A DNA stretch of 64,000 nt from Pieris napi (taxonomy: Eukaryota; Arthropoda; Insecta; Lepidoptera; Pieridae), in the NCBI RefSeq assembly GCF_905475465.1, contig NC_062250.1:7090501-7154500 (forward strand), in the 5' to 3' direction. This document shows positions 28,901 to 43,900 of the stretch, one piece after another; the stretch's first letter is position 1, and each line of letters opens with the position of its first letter. The notes under the pieces were generated by a model. The model saw only the letters and a list, made by a program, of their open reading frames with translations, was not told the origin of the DNA and ran no database searches. The translations under genes and the position numbers were made by a program.

Positions 28901-31900
28901 AATCATCAAAAGTCCATTGGTGCACAGCCGGGGATCAAACCTACGACCTTAAGGGTGAGATTCGCACGCTGAAGCCACTAGGCCAACACCCTCAAAAAAT
29001 TAAAATAATCTAATATTCATAACATAGTTACTTGTATACCAAGTCAAAATATAAATTCAAAATCGGCTGTGCTTACTTTATAAAAACGTTGATATTATTA
29101 GAATTCCAACAAGGGTAAGTTTCAGAGTCGAGATTTAAGTATAACTTCCGTATGCCAAGTTCTATTCGTTTTTGCCATTCAAGAGTGACATTTAGATTTC
29201 GAATTTAAGGGTTAAAGCAACTATAGATGAGGTATTTTATATTGAAAACATTCTCATATAGAGTGTATGATTTAATATACGAAACCACTAACATTACGTA
29301 TATGTACATTCTCAGTTTTCCATTGCATACGCTAAAATATATTACAATTCTCTTCTTCTCTAGCTATGAATGCATAACTTATACACTGTTGATTTTACAT
29401 CTAAAGATAACTGCTATGCAAATCTATGAATGGAGTTCATTTGATGAAAACGTTTGTTTAAATGGACTTAGTTATCAAGTTATAACTACATATATAAGTT
29501 ACGGATGCTTACAATTTCGACAAGTTTAATGGTAATGTCGAAAATAAGTTCATTGTATTTACTATTTGGAATATTGTTGATTTTTAGTTGTTTGTGGCTT
29601 AGTTGGTCAAGATTTTTTCTAATTACCAACGGGCCTATATAGGAAAGATTATTTAAATGTGAATTTTAAAGTTCAATCCACATTACTTTATGAAACTGTA
29701 TTTTTTTTTAATTTTACAATAATGTAGGATTTACTTATTTATTTGCCAAGCACCCCACATTAAACCATTTCACATCGCGTTTTAAAACAGTAAAAGTGTA
29801 TCTTTGATAATACTTCACCGGATTCCACCGGATAAAGCCAGGACAAAAAATATAAAAAATTATATAAATATAAATATATACAGGGTTATTAGTAATTCGA
29901 AGTATTTCAGTTAGGAGGTGATAGGAGTGACTATTTGCTATCATTTCAACCCTTTATGCATTAAGTAAAAGTGAACTATTTTTAAGTTACCGTTTTTCAG
30001 TTATTTTTTTCAAAATAAGTAAAAACGCAACATCAAAAAGAGTATCAATTTAAATCTCTGTCATAAGTCATTCACGATTATTTAATTAATTCTCGCGTTT
30101 AAAACAAAAACTCGCAAATAATGAAGTCTCGAGAAATACGTTTTTTTAAATTGTTTCATTCAATGCTCGAAAAGCTATTGTGTGAGCACAAACAAAGCTT
30201 TATCTCGTTTAAAAAGTAGAAAACCTCAGAGTGGGTCAAACTGTACAATAAACTGTTCTGAGGTTATTTGTTTGAACGCATTTTCATGTGCATTATCCAT
30301 AAAATACATTTTTTGAGTTTGAAATAAGATTAGATAATGTGTTAGATTGACACACCCTATTTTATTATAAAATATTTGTTTCACATAATAGTTAGGCAGG
30401 TAGGTCATTAGTCTTCTGTTCGATTTTTGTTTCGGATATTGAACCCGGACTAGCTACTGGGCCTAACCCTATCTTCCTATATGTAGTAGAAACGTGGACT
30501 ATCTTGGCTCGAAAAATGCAAAGGATCGATGCCTTTGAGATGTGGTGCTGGCGGCGAATGTTCTAAATACCGTTGACTGCGAAACGCAACAATAAATCGA
30601 TCCTGACCCAACTTCTCATATGGACTCGCCAGTCTACCATATGCTTACAGTGAATTGTATCTGATTTCGGCCATACAATGCGCAGAGGCGATGAGAACTT
30701 GGAGAAACTGATCGTGGTTGGTAACATAGAAGGCAAAAGATCACGTGGCCGTTCACCAACCAGATGGATCGATCAAGTGAAAGACTCGTCGTCCTCAAAA
30801 CTGTACACTGTCATAAGAGAGGCGTTGGACAGAAACCGGTGGAAATAGATAGTCCGATCCAGATGCTTCCTTGCTGACCACGACACTCAGACATGAGCTG
30901 TCGATTGAATAGAGAGAGGTACTAGGTTGTGAGGCGAGAGGAGGTCAAACAAGTCAGCAATACAAATTTGTATAACTCTATGCGTAATGAACTTTTGAAT
31001 GGCTGTATGAAACGAGGTACTTTTACCGTGAACTGGTTTATCTTTGGTATACGCGAGTAATTAAAAATAAAACCTTTTAGGTATTTAGATAACTCAATGT
31101 AATCATAATATAACCTTAATATAAAAATATTTGCCACCAAGATCTGGCATCACTGATCACAATCTGAAATGTTCTCGAAACTTCGAGCTATAAATTATTA
31201 AAAAAATATGCGTTTTTCTAATATATAAAATTCTCGTGTCACAATGTTCGTTCCCATACTCCTCCGAAACGGCTCGACCGATTCATATGTAATTTTTTAT
31301 GCATATTCAGTAAATCTGAGAGAGAATCTTTCAAACCCCTAAATGTTAAGGGTGGTCCACCCCTTATTTTATTTTTGTTTTTTTGTTTTTATGATACAGC
31401 TAACAAAAATACATACAACCCTTAATTTTCACCCCTCTACGATCAACCCCAATTTTTTTATTATAGCAGATAGTTATTTTTATTCAACTAAAACAATGCT
31501 TCTTAGAAATAATATACATGGCAAATCAACGGTGGTCGGGTCAGCTAGTATCTATATAAATCTGTTAGTTTTACTAAGTTAATAGAATTCGCAGTCAAAT
31601 GTAAGTAGCAAAAACGGTATTCAGTAAAAAAATATTGCGAAAGAAAACTCGCGATCTTATGATGTTTACTGTTAACAGTTACTAGAAAAGCCTCTCACAC
31701 TCACACTCACTCAACGCGACGTTTGCTGAATTATTCGTACCGGGAAAACATTTTTCACGCAAACACTCGACGTCGGGAAATGTAACATATTTCTATAATC
31801 TGAAAAACCGGTCAAGGGGAAACTCGTTTTCCGACATATTTTATTCAATTGTTTACATTCCTATACTACATAACCCTTGTAACGTACGTATTACAAAAGG

Positions 31901-34900
31901 TATATATGGGAATTTCTGGGCATAAGCCTCTGCACACTCTTTTCAGGTCCAATAGTATTGTGTTTAGCTCTACAGAAAACAATTTTACGATGCTGTTTAA
32001 AGGCCGGCAACACATTTGTAACAAATTGTTTTTAAGTGGTGATCACTTCTACAAGATCTCGGCTTCAGTCATTGCGAGAACGATTGCGAGTTGAGGATTC
32101 AACTTTTAGGTTGGAGGACCACATTTCCCTCGTCCACACACTTATCAGGGACATTATGTATTATGAGTCCGTGAGCTAAATGATTTCATAAAACTCTGCT
32201 ACAACTGCTGTCTACAACTTAATGCGCATAGAAATTGGGTCAAAAGGTAAGTTTATCGTTCCTTAAGTTTGACTCAGCTTAACAAGTAACTTTCGTGTTT
32301 ATAACATACTATGGGTATTTTAAACCAACTAAGTTTGTAGACTTATTCCAATATATTTAGCTTCTAAATGTCAGGGACTCACTTCTCGGGGATAATTGTG
32401 TCGGATCGGGAGGCACAGAAGGCTTAAACATATAAATGAAACGGACATACATATATGTGCCCCATGACGCGTAACAATGCGTCATAAACATAAAACACAA
32501 AACAAAAGAATGATAAAATATGATGAAAATCTTCACAGCATTATTGTTGCACTTACACACAAAGTGGTTGACAGCTTTTAGCATAATATGTTTTGCGAAC
32601 GGTTACGTTCATTTGGGTTGTGAAATAATTAATAGAATCAGGTGTTCTCGGGAGATAACGGGGAATTGTTTACTCAGCCTACTTCGGTCTTATTTATTTT
32701 AGCAAATATAAAATATATTTTAGGTTATCTCCCCAACTTTGTCTCTTTTCTGATATCAATATTTATACAAATATTCATGTCTACCCAGACAACTTGGAAC
32801 AATAATTACGTTGATAAATAAAATAAAATTTATTTATTTATAGACAAGTTACACGTGATTAGTTGCATGCGAAACGTGGGGCTCTGTCGTAGCAGAAAAA
32901 CTTCTGGTTTGAGGAAGCCAGTTCCTTCTTAGATCCATTGAACATTTCATGATTACTATAAAAAAAATTAAACGAATACTTTACTAAATTTGATAACTGA
33001 TAACTGTTAACCTTAACTTGTAGTTATTGTAAAACTCTTTTATCATAAGCAAAAGGTATATACTTTACACTATTTCAGAAAAATAACATAATGAAACTGT
33101 AAAGGCACCTACAATCTTCGGCTACAAATTAGAACGATGACGTCATACCTTGAAACGGGTTAACAAAGTTATTCTGATCACAATATATAGGTACAACTCG
33201 ATTTTAGCTAGTGGAGCCTTCAGGCCAGTCAGTACCAAAGCAGCACCTTTTTTCCTCCACAAAACGTTTGTATTGTATTTATTGACAAACCCGAAGAATC
33301 AAACAAAAGAACAATAATCTAAACCAGTTGTCGTAGAAATTGGTAATCAATACGTTCCTGAAACCGTGGTCATTCATATGCAAATCAATTTTGCGATAAA
33401 GGGAGGGTTAGCCAACGAATCACCTGTTCATTGGTTTGTGGTATCTGAGGGGATACAATTACATTGCTATACACAATATGAATGATAATTCAAAACTTTG
33501 AGAGAACTAGTATTTATATTGACTTAGTTATTGAAGTATGCAATCAATCCATCACTTAACCAATAAAAATATAATTATATTGAAACAGGTCATTTATTAT
33601 TCCATATTGTATGATGATAGATAATTTTCAGTAAGGAAGCTTCACTATTTATGAGATAGCGTTAGAATCTGACTTAAATTAAGTTAATAGTGTTAGTAAT
33701 TATTTTAACCCTTATCGTGGCAAGATTCTTTTTTTGAAGAAAAGCAAAAAATATATATATATGCTGTGAAGCAGTTCCACAGCGCTGGTCATTCTGCCAG
33801 AGAGCAAAACCGTTAGTTTGCGCCTCAGACGCAAAAAAAGAAAAATAATGTAATAACAGTAATAATAGTAGAAAAAGTAATAATAGTAAAAATTAACAGT
33901 GTAAGTAAGAACTCTTGGAAGATTAGGGCGTAAAAGTATACATAAAAGTAAGATTCTGGTATGCACAATAGTTAATACATTAAACAATATTTTAAATAAA
34001 ATTATAATATTTAGGTCATGTGGTCGTCATTTGATGGTCTTCATAAGTTAAATATTACCATGGGTACAGAATATGTAAAACGTAAATGTAAGTAAATTAA
34101 TTACACATTAACAGCCTCATTACATGAAGATAGCCGATATTGATAAACAAACGGAGGCGACACGAGTTCAATCACACGTGCGCACCAATATCCTGTGCAC
34201 AATCAAGATGGCGGCACTTCCGCCAGCCATGTTGTACTGATTCGATTTGACGCTTGAACATACAAGACTCAATCACATCCTTCTTAAAAAGTTACTTTGT
34301 AGATAAAATTATTTATTAGGTTCTTAGTATGCATGGAATTAGGTAAAAGTCCATATCATTTACTATGTAAAATTATTGTTGTCGTGCTTATATTCATCAA
34401 TTAGGTGTAATTAATATTAAAATATAAATGTTACGCGTGCCTCAGTTTTTTTTATAAAGAACTCACTACGGGACACACACACAAGATTTTTCTTTAATTA
34501 TCATCCCCAGGGATGGAATTTAAAAAAATATACATTACTGTTGTAATGAATGTTTATTAGAATGTCTCTTTTAAAGTAACCGTATGAAGACATTTGTATA
34601 TATTTCATAATAACATATTAAATAATAACATTGTTCATGCTATTAAACGTAACAAAAATAAAAATACACACCGAAGCTCCTATTCAAGAAATAAAACGAG
34701 AACTTCGATGGGCATTATAATACCTCGGTACAAAGAAACTGCAATATTGCAAAACACCCGAGAGAATTCAAGAGAAATGAAAGCTTTTTTCGTGAAAAGA
34801 ATCCAGAGCTCATTTCAACTATAAGTAAGATTAATAGTTATTTAATAATTGACGATGAGAGACGAGACGATGCTTCAACCGTTTAGAAATAGTTCACATA

Positions 34901-37900
34901 TCATTTAACCGCTATATCGCACTCAAGTGTCTAAGCTATAACCTACTTTCTCGAGACAGTTGCAGACTCAGAACTTTATTATTAAATTTAGATTCTCTAT
35001 AATATTTAGAATGCTTATTTTTAGCTGATTTCCTGTAGATCCTACGTAACTTACTTTAATAGTACTTCTAAATAAATGAGAAAATTCAATGTCGACAGAG
35101 GCCGTTTTGGTTCATTTTTGGTCATGATGGTACTTAAATAATACGTACGAGGGGTGATCCAAAAGTAATGATAATCAATATGAAATAAGGATATTTTAAG
35201 TAAAAAAAAAAATTATTTCTCTACATAGTCTCCTAGCAAGTCAATACATTTAGTCCATCTTTTTTCTAAACCCATAATTCCCTTTGAAAAAAAATTATTT
35301 GTCTTTACCCTCGAAAAACACCTCTACAGCAGTCATCACCTCGCTATCGTCGTAAAGAGGTAAAAGACACTGGGATCCAGGTCTGGCGAATAGGGCTGTT
35401 CGAGCAATTCGAATCCCGTTTTTTGAATGGCAGCCATCGCAACGGCGGCTTTGTGAGACGGTGCGTTGTCTTGGTGAAACAACACTCCAGCTCTGAGTTT
35501 GCCTCGTGTTTTTTGTTTGATGGCCTCCCGCAATCTTCTTATTAGGTCTGCGTAATAAGAGCCTGTAATAGTGGCTCCTTTTTCCAAGTATTCCACCATT
35601 ATAATTCCTTCGGCGTCCCAAAAAACGGACGCCATAACCTTTCCTGTCGAACTTCACGCCTTGAATTTCTTCGGCGTCGGGAAGAGGCTCGTTTCCAAGT
35701 CCTTGACTGTTGTTTAGTTTTCGGATCAAAATGATAGATCCAGGTCTCATCCATGGTCACGAAACGAAACAAAAAAATTTCCTGAAATTCGCTCTCGAAA
35801 TGTCTACTCGATTTTTCTTTTGCTCGTCGGTTAACATTCTCGGCACCCAACGCGCACAGACCTTTTTCATATGCAGCTCGTTTGCAAGGATTCTTTGAAC
35901 ACTGCCATATGAGATCCCTGTGATCTCAGCTACATGCCTTATGGTCACTCTTCGATCTGCCAATACGACATCTTCGACTTTTGTAACGTTTTCCGCATTG
36001 AGGGACGTGGATGGGCGTCCCTCCCGATGTTCATCTTCTGTGGATGTTCTACCCAGCTTGAACTCCTTTGCCTAGCTCGCAACTGTGGAATATGGAGGAG
36101 TGAAGTCCCCCAATGTTTCCACTAGGTCACTGTGTATGTCTTTGGTAGACGTTTTTTTTCAAAAAGATGTACTTTATGACAGCTCTGATTTCGTTTTTCT
36201 CCATTTTGATGTTTACTTTCCGTCTGTTCGTATTCAAATGAACGTACCTCCCGGAAATCGTGGCCTATTTATATGATTTTGTTATGCTGAACTAGTGGAT
36301 ATATGAGGAAGCTAAAATAATTTTTTTCATATTTTTATATGCTCTACAAATAACCGATTATCATTACTTTTGGATCACCCCTCATAAATACTTAAGCGAG
36401 ACAGAAATTTGCGGGAGTCTAACGACTAGCGTCGAGATTATATTAAATTGTTTATAATACATAATATAATCTATTATGTTTATCATTACAATAATCTTAA
36501 AGAATATTTATGTTAGTGAGGAATAGAGCAAGAAACAAATAAAACGATCTAATATTTTTTGGAAAAATAATTTGTATTCAAAAAATATTACATAAAAACA
36601 TTTCCACTTTTCCATGTATTAATCAATTATTCGGGCGTTTTTTATTAACTATATTTTGAATAATGTTAAAATTTAATCCGTTATCATTGTTAAATTTAAG
36701 TAATCTGTAGATTCGGTTTTATACATATTTGCTTGGACCGTAGCATCAATATTTGCACAGTAGAAAGAACTTTTAATTTAACAGCAAACATTGTTTAAAA
36801 ACGAAAGACGGTTTATTGAAACTTCAAAGTGAAAAAAGTATTATTTTTAATTATTTAGGAATGTCTAGTAAAATCCAACCTGTCAGTGTTAAAGTTACGC
36901 AAAAGATACAGTTTCAATAATTACAGGTGAATAGCCTTTTGGCAAGAAACAAATAATATTTCTAAATTAAATGCATTGAGTCACCCGCTGAGTTATAAAT
37001 TATGATAAATTCGTCACTCAAAAAAAGAAACACTTAACAAGTATCAGGTACTTATTAAAAACTAGTGGCACTAGAACTCTTAGATCTCTGTATCCTTAAG
37101 ATAATTTCTCCATAGTAGCAATTAATAAGCTTCTCTGACCGAGCCGAGATACCGTCTATTTTTTTTTGGTCTTAGTGTTAGTGCGGAGTTTTCTTCACTG
37201 TATAAGCAAGTTAATTTGAAATAAAACAAACGACAACGATAAATAATTAAAGTATTTATAAAAATACTTTAAAGCTTTAATTTTATGCAAGATCATTACA
37301 CCAGCCTTGTTAACATGAAATATATTAAATGCAGGTTGAAGTTTCGTTCTCAAACTTTGACTGGAACTTACCGGGGAATATGGCGTGATATTTTAATTAA
37401 TAGCCAAGAATTTTGAAGGCTATATAGATATTTGAGAAATTTGAATTATGCCATACTAGAAACGTTGTGCAGAAGTATTCAATAGCGGCCTTCACACGTA
37501 CAGTTCGAACCGTAGGAAACAGCCCGCGCCAATCTGATCTGCCGTCCAATCCGTCCGTGTAGACGCGACAAGCGCGTGGTGGTTTGACAGTTCGATGCGG
37601 CACATTGGTGTGTACGAACGTTTGTACAGTTTTATGCGGGTACCTCGTGTGGATGACAATTATTTCAAAATGGCAGTTTGGAGCGTGGAAGCAGTGACAG
37701 GTTTTATAAATATCGGGAACATCCATGTTTATGGCAAGTTAAAAATAAGTCGGCTTATACAAACCGTAATTTGCCAGATATCTTAATGTTGCGGAAAGAC
37801 GTTCTTTTGGTGTTATGCATTTTCTCATAACTGTATCTTGCTTAGTAATTCTGTGACGGATAAGTTCCAATAAGCAATCAAAATTATCGCCGTCCATCCT

Positions 37901-40900
37901 TAGGTAATTTTTAAAATCTTCAGGATAGTTTTCTCGTATTTCTTTTATGGGTAAATGTCCAAATTTTCGTCTATATTTCTTAATCCCATACACGTCTCCT
38001 TTTTAGATTATTAAAACCAAACCAAAACCAACCACTAACGCGATCACTAGACGTGTATCCATTTCTACTGTACCGGTTAAAACTGAAAGAAAACTTTTAA
38101 AACTGGTCGACATTCCACGCGCCATTCCATACTGCGATCTAAACTCTCGAAAAGCATTTATACGTACAGTTTTATCTGCAGGAAAGCGAAATAGACAGCT
38201 TGAACCGCAGTTCAAACTGTTATTACAATTGAAGCGTAAAGTAGAAGCACAGATCAGCGCGCGGTCTAGTCTGCACAGATTTATCTGCAGATTGGTGCGC
38301 AGTTCCAGAAATGCCATTCCGAACTGCACGTGTGAAGGCCGCTAATGGGACCGTTATTCGACAGATATAAATTATTTTGTAATGTAAAAATATTAAGTTA
38401 CTTTATAGTTTATATATATTTTCAGAGAAGTGATAATTATTTAAATAAAACACTATTTTGACCGGATTGAAGTTATGTATTATTATAAATTTACAACTAT
38501 TTAACATAATTTTAAATTTATCCGACGTTTCGCGTGCTTTACCGCGTGCGTGGTCACGGTGACTTTAAAATAATACATAGCTTCAATCCGGTCAAAATAG
38601 TGTTTTATTTAAATGAATAAAAGTTATGTCAATCGAAGTAATAATTATTTAATCACACTTCTTCTTAGACAGTCCCTAATCTGGAAATTGTAATTTTCTT
38701 GGCGTTATAAAATTTAAAGCTAATTATTTTATACCTCCAATATAATATAAAATACATACGATATCAAGGCTATTTAAAGATATAGATTTTTTATCGATAC
38801 GATATCAAATCATTAAACCTAATTCCTACACATTTTAACGTCTTCAAACCTTAAAATTTATTAAGATTACTTCTATGTCAATATTCGCTTATTATCGACT
38901 ATACTGGGGTTAAATTTTAATATGATTATTTCTGTGCAGTGCACGCTGGGGAGGCTACGGAGTCTACCGCTGAGGCCTTGCTAGCCGACCCAACGCCTAC
39001 TAATTTTCCAAGTACGTGCGCATTTATAAGGTTGATTTAATAGTAGTATCAGAGCTTTATTTAATAGATCCTACATATGGGATATATAGGAGCCAAATAT
39101 TTTAAACAATACATGAAACTCGGTGCTTAGAAATAAAGAAACGATATTACAAATATAATAGCTATAAAACTATTGTTGTTTGTGTTAATCAATGTATGAG
39201 CACCTCTTTTCCGAACAAATTTTTGAAAAATGTGAGATACAGGATAATTGAAATAGATCGCCATCTTTTTTTTTATAGAACAGGGCGCAAACAGGCAGGA
39301 GGCTCACCTGATTTTAAGTGATACCGCCATGGACACCCATGGACACTCTCAGTGCCAGAGGTTTCGCGAGTTAGTTGCTGGCCTTTTAAGACGATCTTAT
39401 TATGAATAATTTATTTCATGGTTAGAAAATGTAAATCCTGTTATGTATTATGTTTTAACTAACCAATCGGTAACATAGCACCTACTTCTAAATGTCCATA
39501 GATTGTAACATATGTAATAATGTTATTTGTCCTAGGTCTGATTTGTTACTTACCTTTTTAACATCATATTGGACATTTAGTTAAAATATACATTAAATAA
39601 TAATTACTTTTATAATTCCGAACGAAACAGACTGATATTTTAATTTAATATTATATGGGTATTTTAAAATACACCCCAATAAATTTAATTATAAACTAAT
39701 AAGCGACATGTTTCCGTAATGTAAATTAATAAATGGCCTTTAATGATGGAGATTCAAAGTTTTACCAACTTAATGAAGCCGCTCTAGTTACGTACTTTGT
39801 CACTGTCCGGAAACTTTATTTAAATTATTTATGAATATATAAAACATTCTTATAAAAGTTTCATAATAAATACTCGAATAGCTACTATATTAATTTCTAA
39901 AATTCTTTCACCACTAGAATGCTACATTATTCCTGAATAACCAAGACTATGTTTAGTTCTAAAATCTTAAAAACAATCGAGTCAATGGAAGCCGGGGAAG
40001 GCCGTTAGATTGAAAAAAAGTGCTTGGTTAGTTTGAAACTGATAGAACTTTAAGATCGGTTAAATGTATACAATACATGTTACTGATACATGTACAAGTT
40101 CAGAGACCTTTAGTATGAAGCAATAAGTACTACGATTTTTTTGGAAAAAATATACTTATTGCATAAATCCCTAGTAATGAACGCTTAATCTGCTTGTGGT
40201 CGGACGGAAAAGTTATAATGGCGAGGTAACGGACGGAAAAATTAAAGCTGTCGGCTATGATGTAATATTTTTTGCGTAATAATAAGAATAAAAATAATAA
40301 TAGAAAACAGTACTGCTTTTTAGTAGAATAAGACATTAAAGACAACGTAAAAACATATCATTATTTAGAATTGCAAATTAACAACCGGTGAAGGTACCTC
40401 AAGATAAAACATTATAAAGTTTAAGAAAACTTTAACAAATATTTTTACAAAACTCGACAGTTTATGTAATAACGATTACTGAATTTTATTTGTTTTTAAA
40501 CATCATATGGCAACAGAATAGCCAAGTTAACTTAGATATTATCATCTATATATATACTTTTTACAAATTGTAAAATCAGAATATAGGTTTTAATGAATAA
40601 GAGTTTCGAGAAAAGAAACAAAAAATAAAATCGCTTATACCTTTCACAGTTTGGTATGTGTCGGTTACAACACAAAGGCTCAAAGCATCTACATTTTGTC
40701 TGCACTGAGGCATTTTTTCTCATTCTCACAAAGTAAGCGACCTGTAAACAAAAGAGCTACTGAGACCTATTTTTGTAGTTTGACGTCTGCATAATAAATA
40801 TCAGTCTAATCACAGTGGGATTTACATTTTGTGTTCACATATATATTGTGTATATGAAATACATAAATTCACTAGAAAAATTTCAAATATTTTTAGATAG

Positions 40901-43900
40901 ATTTGCCTCTCTAAGTTCGAAAAATAAACTTTATACTCTTGTATGTCAGCTTAAAATTGGTTTATATTGGTTATATATTTTGTAACATCAGAAAAAATTA
41001 CAAGGAAAGGCACGTTTTAAATTGATACTGGAAGACGAGGATGGCTAGGCAGAATTGTTCATAAGAAGGTTTTGGAGATACTAAGAGTTGGTGATAAGTG
41101 GGTCTGCTATCGATCCAGTTTCTTTGCTTTCCACCACCACATATAGTCTAGTGAAGATTCAGGCAGCAGCAGAGGATACCTCAGCCGGCTAGGACGTAAA
41201 TATGCAAGCGTAAAACACACTAAAGTTTGCGATACATAGTAAAGTAAATGTTTGAATTTCCTAACTTATGTAGATATTCCATTCACAACAGCCGAGTGGA
41301 ACGGAATTTCCGCATTGAAGTTGAAGTATTATACCCGTTTTCATTTCGAAACAGTCGAGAGAGTCGCGTTTAAAAAATTCTACCGCAATTGAAATAAATA
41401 TTTCAATGAATCGTCTTAAATGCAATATGAAAAGTAGGGATATTTGTAGGGGTTTGTGGTCACGCCGCTGTATACATTTTTTACGTTCGTGTAATCTAGA
41501 ACAGTTTTGTTAAGTGTATGGGTTGAATGCTTTTCCAAGCTTTATCCAACGAATACTTAATTATATTAAGTTGGTATACGATAATGAATATAATATATCT
41601 AATATATAAAATTCTCGTGTCGCGGTGTTTGTGGTTAAACTCCTCGGAAACGGCTTGACCAATCCTCATGAAATTTTGTGTGCATATTGGGTATGTCTGA
41701 GAATCGGACAACCTCTATTTTTCATCCCCCTAAATGTTAAAGACCACCCCTAAATTTTTTTTTTCAATTTTAGATAAAAAATTATTCTTTATTTTTTTAT
41801 GATATAGCATTGAAAATACATACAATCCCTAATTTTCACCCCTCTACGATCAACCCCTATTTTTTATTATAAATTATATACATGGCAAAACGACGTTTGC
41901 CGGATCAGCTAGTGGATATATAACGGTGGAAGTATAAGGCAGTGAAAGCGCTTCGCAAGTAGGTTGTGATTAAATGAATTGAGTTCGGAGTCAAAGCAGC
42001 AACTGAGTTACTTAGCCTAACCTAACCAGATTTGGTTTGTATTTGCTAGCAAAGTGATCAAAAAACTTATCCATGCTGTGCTAAACAACATCGGTAATAA
42101 TGCCTGATACATAGTTTTTTCTCTTAAAAAAAACTGATTAACATCTAATGTTACTCCCATTGTATTGAGGCTGTAGATGACTCGCGTTATTTGACATCCA
42201 TATACTATAAAATAATAATAATAACCATTTCTAATATATAACTTACCTCATACTTAGCTCATATATTCTGCTGTGTATTTGGTATTGTTATACGAGAACC
42301 CGAATTTTATAGAACTGAAAATTTATTGAATAACTATCGCGTTTGGGGTTGAACTGTGACTGACCATAGAATTATAACAATTTCTGTAATGCAAGATCTA
42401 AATAGTGTTACTTAATAATCAGCAATAATCCCTTACAGACGGGTAGGTATAATTTTAAATCCGCATATGAAGTCTGCAATGTCTGTATTAAATGTTCATT
42501 GTCGGTACCCAGTTTTCGCTTTTCTCTCTCCTCTTATTGTAATACGTGTATGGGTTGAAACGTTGGACAGTTAAACCGTTCAGTGGAGCACATACTTATT
42601 TAATTAAAAATGGGAATTTTTTTGTAAGGGACAGGGGCTAACCAATAAGTTATCAATTACGTGCGTACTTAATATAGAATTAATTCGACGTTTTGGAGAT
42701 CTCTCGCTGGCTGAATTTAAATTAAAAACATGTAAACGCTTATTTTTTTTAATAATTTTAATATCTATGTACACTGTACATTGTACAGTGTAGATAAAAT
42801 ATAATTTCAAGCACCCCACCGCTATGTGGAAGCAACTGCCTGTCGAGGTAATTCCGAATCAATACTTAGGATCCTTCAAAAAAAGAGCGTACCAATTCTT
42901 ATCAAGCCGGCAAAGTTCTATGGCATTAACAGTGTCCATGGGCGCCGATGGTATAACTTAACATCAGATAAGCCTCCTGCCCGTTCGACCCGTGTTCTTT
43001 AAAAATATATATGTAGGTATATTTTATAATACGTGTTATTTATCTTACGGATTCAGTTTGTCGTATTGTCCGTTGAATTATTCGATTGCATTTGATTTAG
43101 CGTCAGTAAAATTTCTCTGTCATATAATATACCCCTTTAGATTTTAATTAACCATTGTGAAACCTTACGATTCATTTCCAGCATAATTAAAATGCTAATG
43201 AGTTAGATATCAAAAGAATGGAGATTAAGAAAAGCTATCATAATAGACTAATGGCTCTAACAAGGTTTCCATAATCTTGAAGGATCTTTTCAAGCCTTAG
43301 AAAGTTTTATTGAAAGGAAAAAGGTTGGGGAGATCGGTCAAAGATAACTTGATTTTTCTTGATTATCCAATACCGGCTTTATTGGGCATTTAAGAGAACA
43401 TTTTACATTACATTGGAAAACTCCGTAACCCATTATTCATATGGATTTCGATGTTAACTTTGATAAATACAATCAATTATATTTTATCAGAATTGGTAAA
43501 GGGCTCATTATTTTCTTAAATAACATTTTAATAAAACACTGATTTACATTATTTTTGGTTCTATTCTGTTTCAGAGTGCGATCGGACCTTCGTGAGCCGC
43601 GGGGGCGCCAGCAACGGGACATTCACAGCTCCAGAACTCCACAATCCATACAACCAGAGTCGGCAGTGCCTCTACACATTTCTAGCAGCACCAGGACAGC
43701 GAGTGCTCGTGGAGTTTTGGACATTCGACCTGAGAGGGAAGCCGCCAGAGTATGTTTCAATACTTTTATTAAAAATACATTCCAGTCGTGATAAAGTCAT
43801 AGCTCAATTGTTTATATAACATATAAAAATAACACAACGGAAGGAAAAAAAATCACTTAGAAAATTTTGTGTCAATATTTTTGCTATTTTTATATGCCTA

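Larger units (their letters stand above)
4919..43574 (+). other. Intron 1 of the CUB gene, 38.7 kb
   Basis: The intron is bounded by GTAAGT at 4919 and CTGTTTCAG ending at 43574. The repeats and ORFs inside it are listed separately. I recognise nothing in 5830-7985, 8245-9240, 9350-9880, 10150-11755, 12035-13080, 13300-15925, 16170-19680, 20160-21155, 21430-23440, 23562-23805, 24040-28700, 28995-30465, 30895-31215, 31550-35145, 36390-37480, 38615-39265, 39400-41595, 41915-42835 and 43005-43574, apart from a small LINE-tail scrap near 31999-32060 (AGGCCGGCAACACATT). First introns this long in otherwise compact genes often hold enhancers, but none can be read by eye. Confidence 0.75.

Noticed and set aside
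29227..29529. 100-codon plus-strand frame
   Set aside because: Very rich in Tyr, Ile, Leu and Thr with no recognisable motif; consistent with chance in AT-rich DNA.
38003..38329. 108-codon minus-strand frame in the Harbinger element
   Set aside because: It overlaps the terminal repeat and subterminal region, does not resemble a transposase and is out of frame with the nuclease fragment.
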